A model generated the notes under the pieces. The model ran no database searches, had not been told where the DNA came from, and saw only the letters and a program-made list of their open reading frames with translations. Below, in pieces: positions 61,409-64,000 of a DNA stretch of 64,000 nucleotides. The translations under genes were made by a program, and so were the position numbers. Positions within the stretch are counted from its first letter, which is position 1. Each line of letters starts with the position of its first letter. Source of the stretch: Bifidobacterium saguini DSM 23967 (GTDB lineage: Bacteria; Actinomycetota; Actinomycetes; Actinomycetales; Bifidobacteriaceae); assembly GCF_000741715.1 (NCBI RefSeq), contig NZ_JGZN01000007.1, positions 62,001 through 126,000 on the forward strand. Reading direction: 5' to 3'.

Positions 61409-62053
61409 ATGCCACGCCCACGCAATGACTCCGAAGTGCTTCCCGCTCGAGACCGTCTGGAAAACGCCTTCTGGGAACTGCTCGCCGACCGCGATTACCG
61501 CAAGATCACCGTCACCGATGTGGTGCACGAAGCCGGCGTGAACCGAAACTCCTTCTACTATCATTTCTCCAGCCTTCCCGAATTGGCCGATTCCGCCATC
61601 ATGCATCAGGTGGAAGCCATCCCGATCAACCAAGCTCCAGACCCAAGTGGCGATCCTGAAGAGCAATGGCGTCAACGCGTCACCGCCTTGCTCTCGGACC
61701 CCAATCAGCATCGTCGTCTCGACCGTTTGGCTCTACTCGCCGGCCCGCATAGCACGGTTGAGCTCGCTGAATCACTGCGCGACTTCACACGCTTGCAAAT
61801 GATCAGCATGCTGCAAAAAGACCCCGATAACCTTGATTTGAAAACCGATCTGATGGTCGAATTCTCTGTTGGCGGTATGCTGGCCGTACTGCAACGCTGG
61901 CCGGAATTGAGCGGCACCATAGAGCTGAAGGACCTGCTCAAGGAAGATGTGGCCGTACTGGCTATGGGCATTTATCTTGCCATGAGCCGCGAGAATATGC
62001 TCACGTATTGGAACCGCATCTTCGCACATAACGCCCGAAAACTGGATAGCTAG
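61409..62053 (+). CDS. TetR-family transcriptional regulator
   Basis: A 214-residue regulator. The N-terminal helix-turn-helix reads RLENAFWELLADRDYRKITV and TDVVHEAGVNRNSFYYHFSS, the TetR signature. The remaining helices form a ligand pocket and dimer interface with no recognised motif. It is followed 84 bases later by aspA on the same strand and preceded by a palindromic operator, so autoregulation is likely, and control of the downstream gene is possible. Confidence 0.9.
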   Translation: MPRPRNDSEVLPARDRLENAFWELLADRDYRKITVTDVVHEAGVNRNSFYYHFSSLPELADSAIMHQVEAIPINQAPDPSGDPEEQWRQRVTALLSDPNQHRRLDRLALLAGPHSTVELAESLRDFTRLQMISMLQKDPDNLDLKTDLMVEFSVGGMLAVLQRWPELSGTIELKDLLKEDVAVLAMGIYLAMSRENMLTYWNRIFAHNARKLDS

Positions 62054-62137
62054 CACTTCGCCTCACAAGGTTTCTCACAAGGCGCAATCCACCCTCAATG
62101 CTGGCGTTTCAGACCGCAACACAGGAAGATGGGGATT

Positions 62138-63568
62138 ATGAGCGAACATATCACCACCCGTTTGGAACATGACTGCATCGGCACACTAGAGGTGCCCGAC
62201 AATGTGTATTGGGGCATTCACACCCAACGAGCCATTGAAAACTTCCCTGTTTCCGGCATCACCGATGGCCAGCACCCTGAGCTGATTCGCGCCTACGCCA
62301 CGGTTAAGCGCGCCTGCGCCATCGCCAATGAGGAACTCGGACTGCTCGATCATGCCAAAGCCGTAGCGATTCGCCAGGCTTGTCAGGAAATCGAACTCGG
62401 CAAGCTTGCCGACCAATTCCCGGTTGACGTGATGCAGGGAGGTGCCGGCACCTCGTCGAATATGAACATGAACGAGGTCATCGCAAACCGCGCATTGGAG
62501 ATCGCCGGCCATAAGCGCGGCGATTATCATTACATTCACCCCAACGATGATGTCAACGAATCTCAATCCACAAACGACACCTATCCTGCCGCCTGCAAAC
62601 TGGCACTGATCGATGCCATCGGACCGCTGGCTGAGGCCACCAAAAAGCTGGCCAAGGCATTCCATGATCTGGCGGATAAACACATCAACGATGTGACCAT
62701 TGGCCGCACCCAGTTGCAGGATGCCGTGCCAATGACGTACGGTCAGGAGTTCCACTCCTTCGCCACCCTGTTGAAGTCCGACTTGGCCGCATTCGACCGC
62801 GTGGTTCCGCTACTGGCCCAGCTGAATCTTGGCGCCACCGCCATCGGCACCGGCATCTGCGCGGACCTCAGATTCCGTAAATCCGCCACTGAGCATTTGG
62901 CGAATATCACCGGCCTACCCATTACCGCTGCTCCCGACCCAGTGGCCGCCATGACCGATATGGGCGCTTATGTGGCCACATCCGCCGCCGTGAAAAGCTT
63001 GGCCGTGCATCTCAAGAAGGCAGCCGACGATTTGCGTCTGCTCAATTCCGGCCCACGCTGCGGTTTCAATGACCTCAATGTTCCGGCCCGTCAGGCTGGT
63101 TCGTCGATTATGCCGGCCAAGGTGAATCCGGTGATTCCAGAATGCGTCAACCAATGCTGTTTCAGCATCTTCGGCATGGATGTAACCGTGAATTGGGCTG
63201 TTGCCGAGGGTCAATTACAGCTCAACGCATTCGACCCGCTGATGGTGCATGAGCTGCTTACCGGCATGGCGTTGCTCACCCGCGCCATGACAATCTTCCG
63301 CACCAATTGTGTGGAAGGTATTGAAATCAATGCTGAAATCGGCCGCGCCTATGCACAATCTTCTCCTTCGATTTCCGCCGCGCTCAACCACTACATCGGC
63401 TATGAGAAGGCTGCGGATATTGCGGCCGAAGCGGTTCACACAGGTCGCACGGTCCGTGAAGTAGCCGGCGAGCGCACTGATCTGCCTGCTGAGCAACTCG
63501 ATGAGATTCTCGATCCGATTCGTTTGGCTCGAGGACTTGGCCAGACCTGCCGCGAGCATCAGGAGTAG
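62138..63568 (+). CDS. aspA: Aspartate ammonia-lyase
   Basis: A 476-residue fumarase/aspartase superfamily enzyme converting aspartate to fumarate and ammonia. The signatures are GGAGTSSNMNMNEVIANRAL, DDVNESQSTNDTYPAACKLA (the aspartase type QSTNDTYP), and the catalytic loop GSSIMPAKVNPVIPE. The sequence pattern favours aspartase over class II fumarase. ATG 62138 is preferred over 62129, since AGGAAG lies nine bases upstream. In bifidobacteria this enzyme connects amino-acid use to succinate branches. The call of aspartase over fumarase rests on motif only. Confidence 0.88.
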   Translation: MSEHITTRLEHDCIGTLEVPDNVYWGIHTQRAIENFPVSGITDGQHPELIRAYATVKRACAIANEELGLLDHAKAVAIRQACQEIELGKLADQFPVDVMQGGAGTSSNMNMNEVIANRALEIAGHKRGDYHYIHPNDDVNESQSTNDTYPAACKLALIDAIGPLAEATKKLAKAFHDLADKHINDVTIGRTQLQDAVPMTYGQEFHSFATLLKSDLAAFDRVVPLLAQLNLGATAIGTGICADLRFRKSATEHLANITGLPITAAPDPVAAMTDMGAYVATSAAVKSLAVHLKKAADDLRLLNSGPRCGFNDLNVPARQAGSSIMPAKVNPVIPECVNQCCFSIFGMDVTVNWAVAEGQLQLNAFDPLMVHELLTGMALLTRAMTIFRTNCVEGIEINAEIGRAYAQSSPSISAALNHYIGYEKAADIAAEAVHTGRTVREVAGERTDLPAEQLDEILDPIRLARGLGQTCREHQE

Positions 63569-63655
63569 TCGAGAACGTTTGCGGACCTCTGCACATTCAG
63601 CAAACGTCCACCTATCTCCACAGATTCCACCAATACTCTCGATACAGTGAGCACT

Positions 63656-64000
63656 ATGGGTGATTTTGAAACAACTGTTGCGCAATGGTTCCAAGCGAAC
63701 ACCGGCCGACTGATTTGGCTGATTCTGATGATCGTGGTGGCGTTTGCTGCCGACCGCGTATTGAGCCGACTGCTGAGAACGGTACTGGATAATTCCCAGA
63801 TTCCAAGCGCCTCGATTTTCGTCAATCTGACGCGCGTGCTGATTTGGGTGGCAGCTATCGCTATGGTGTTGCAACCAGTGTTCGGCATTAATCCGACCAC
63901 ATTGGTTACTGCTCTTGGCGTTGGCGGTGTTGCCTTATCGCTGGGCCTCAAGGATACGATTGCGAATGTGATTGGCGGCTTCGGCCTGATGCTTGGCCGT
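63656..64000 (+). CDS. MscS-family mechanosensitive channel, N-terminal part (cut by window edge)
   Basis: 115 residues are visible from ATG 63656 and the frame is open at the right edge. There are three hydrophobic segments (LIWLILMIVVAFAAD, LTRVLIWVAAIAMVLQPVFG, and the pore helix). The pore helix TALGVGGVALSLGLKDTIAN, followed by VIGGFGLMLGR, is the MscS TM3 signature. It opens on hypo-osmotic shock. The start is tentative, with no clear ribosome binding site. Confidence 0.88.
   Translation, partial: MGDFETTVAQWFQANTGRLIWLILMIVVAFAADRVLSRLLRTVLDNSQIPSASIFVNLTRVLIWVAAIAMVLQPVFGINPTTLVTALGVGGVALSLGLKDTIANVIGGFGLMLGR

Noticed and set aside
1-64000. Prophage, insertion sequence or integrated plasmid
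   Set aside because: No transposase, integrase, phage structural gene or tRNA-associated attachment duplication was recognised on either strand; the tRNA genes at 58.4-58.7 kb are not followed by an integrase.

Overview
The window comes from a high-GC Gram-positive actinobacterium, almost certainly Bifidobacterium and probably the B. longum group. The reasons are the CIRCE-controlled stand-alone groES, an actinobacterial-style regX3/senX3-pst phosphate locus, DivIVA-like and GlpR-like coiled-coil division proteins, many GTG/TTG starts with strong purine-rich ribosome binding sites, and very high similarity by eye to bifidobacterial proteins. No phage, insertion sequence, CRISPR array or replication origin was seen. 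The species is inferred from memory, not from a search.

Layout. 1-2.5 kb: a DUF58 protein (cut by the edge), a MoxR ATPase and groES. 2.5-6.4 kb: a block whose gene set matches mycobacterial Rv0991c-Rv0996 (GlpR-like membrane protein, RimJ-type acetyltransferase, 5-formyl-THF cyclo-ligase, FmdB zinc ribbon) followed by a SAF/CpaB-like protein. 6.4-11.7 kb: a three-gene operon of an FHA protein, a 1215-aa helicase-like protein with eroded ATPase motifs, and a 66-aa protein. 11.9-14 kb: rplJL with an attenuated leader and an alpha/beta hydrolase. 14.3-15.7 kb: a purine permease. 16-22.6 kb: pstSCAB and its RegX3/SenX3 control system, with a shared ACTACGTA motif. 22.7-30.8 kb: an MHS-family transporter, MTA/SAH nucleosidase, two tandem DAHP synthases, aminopeptidase C and a DivIVA-like protein. 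30.9-37.4 kb: pcp, ispD, a YfiH/laccase-domain protein, a U32 protein flanked by two arrays of inverted repeats, trmD with a large acidic insertion, and rsmD.

The most distinctive part is 37.6-49.1 kb: nine genes on the minus strand (TauE/SafE permease, PucR regulator, class III aminotransferase, metal-dependent alcohol dehydrogenase, YtcJ-type amidohydrolase, GPH symporter and a nitrate/taurine-type ABC transporter). Together they fit a taurine nitrogen-scavenging route: import, transamination to sulfoacetaldehyde, reduction to isethionate and export. Such a route has been described from Bifidobacterium kashiwanohense. The amidohydrolase and GPH symporter are extra pieces without an assigned role. 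Dispersed palindromic repeats lie at the edge of and inside this block.

49.2-64 kb: recG, rpmB, a divergent PfkB-family protein, a UMF1 transporter, an amino-acid permease, a HAD phosphatase-like protein, a lipase, three tRNA genes (Val-CAC, Val-GAC, Gly-GCC), an internally deleted FMN-reductase remnant, an O6-alkylguanine-DNA alkyltransferase, a DUF2974 lipase-like protein, a TetR regulator, aspartate ammonia-lyase, and the start of an MscS-type channel.
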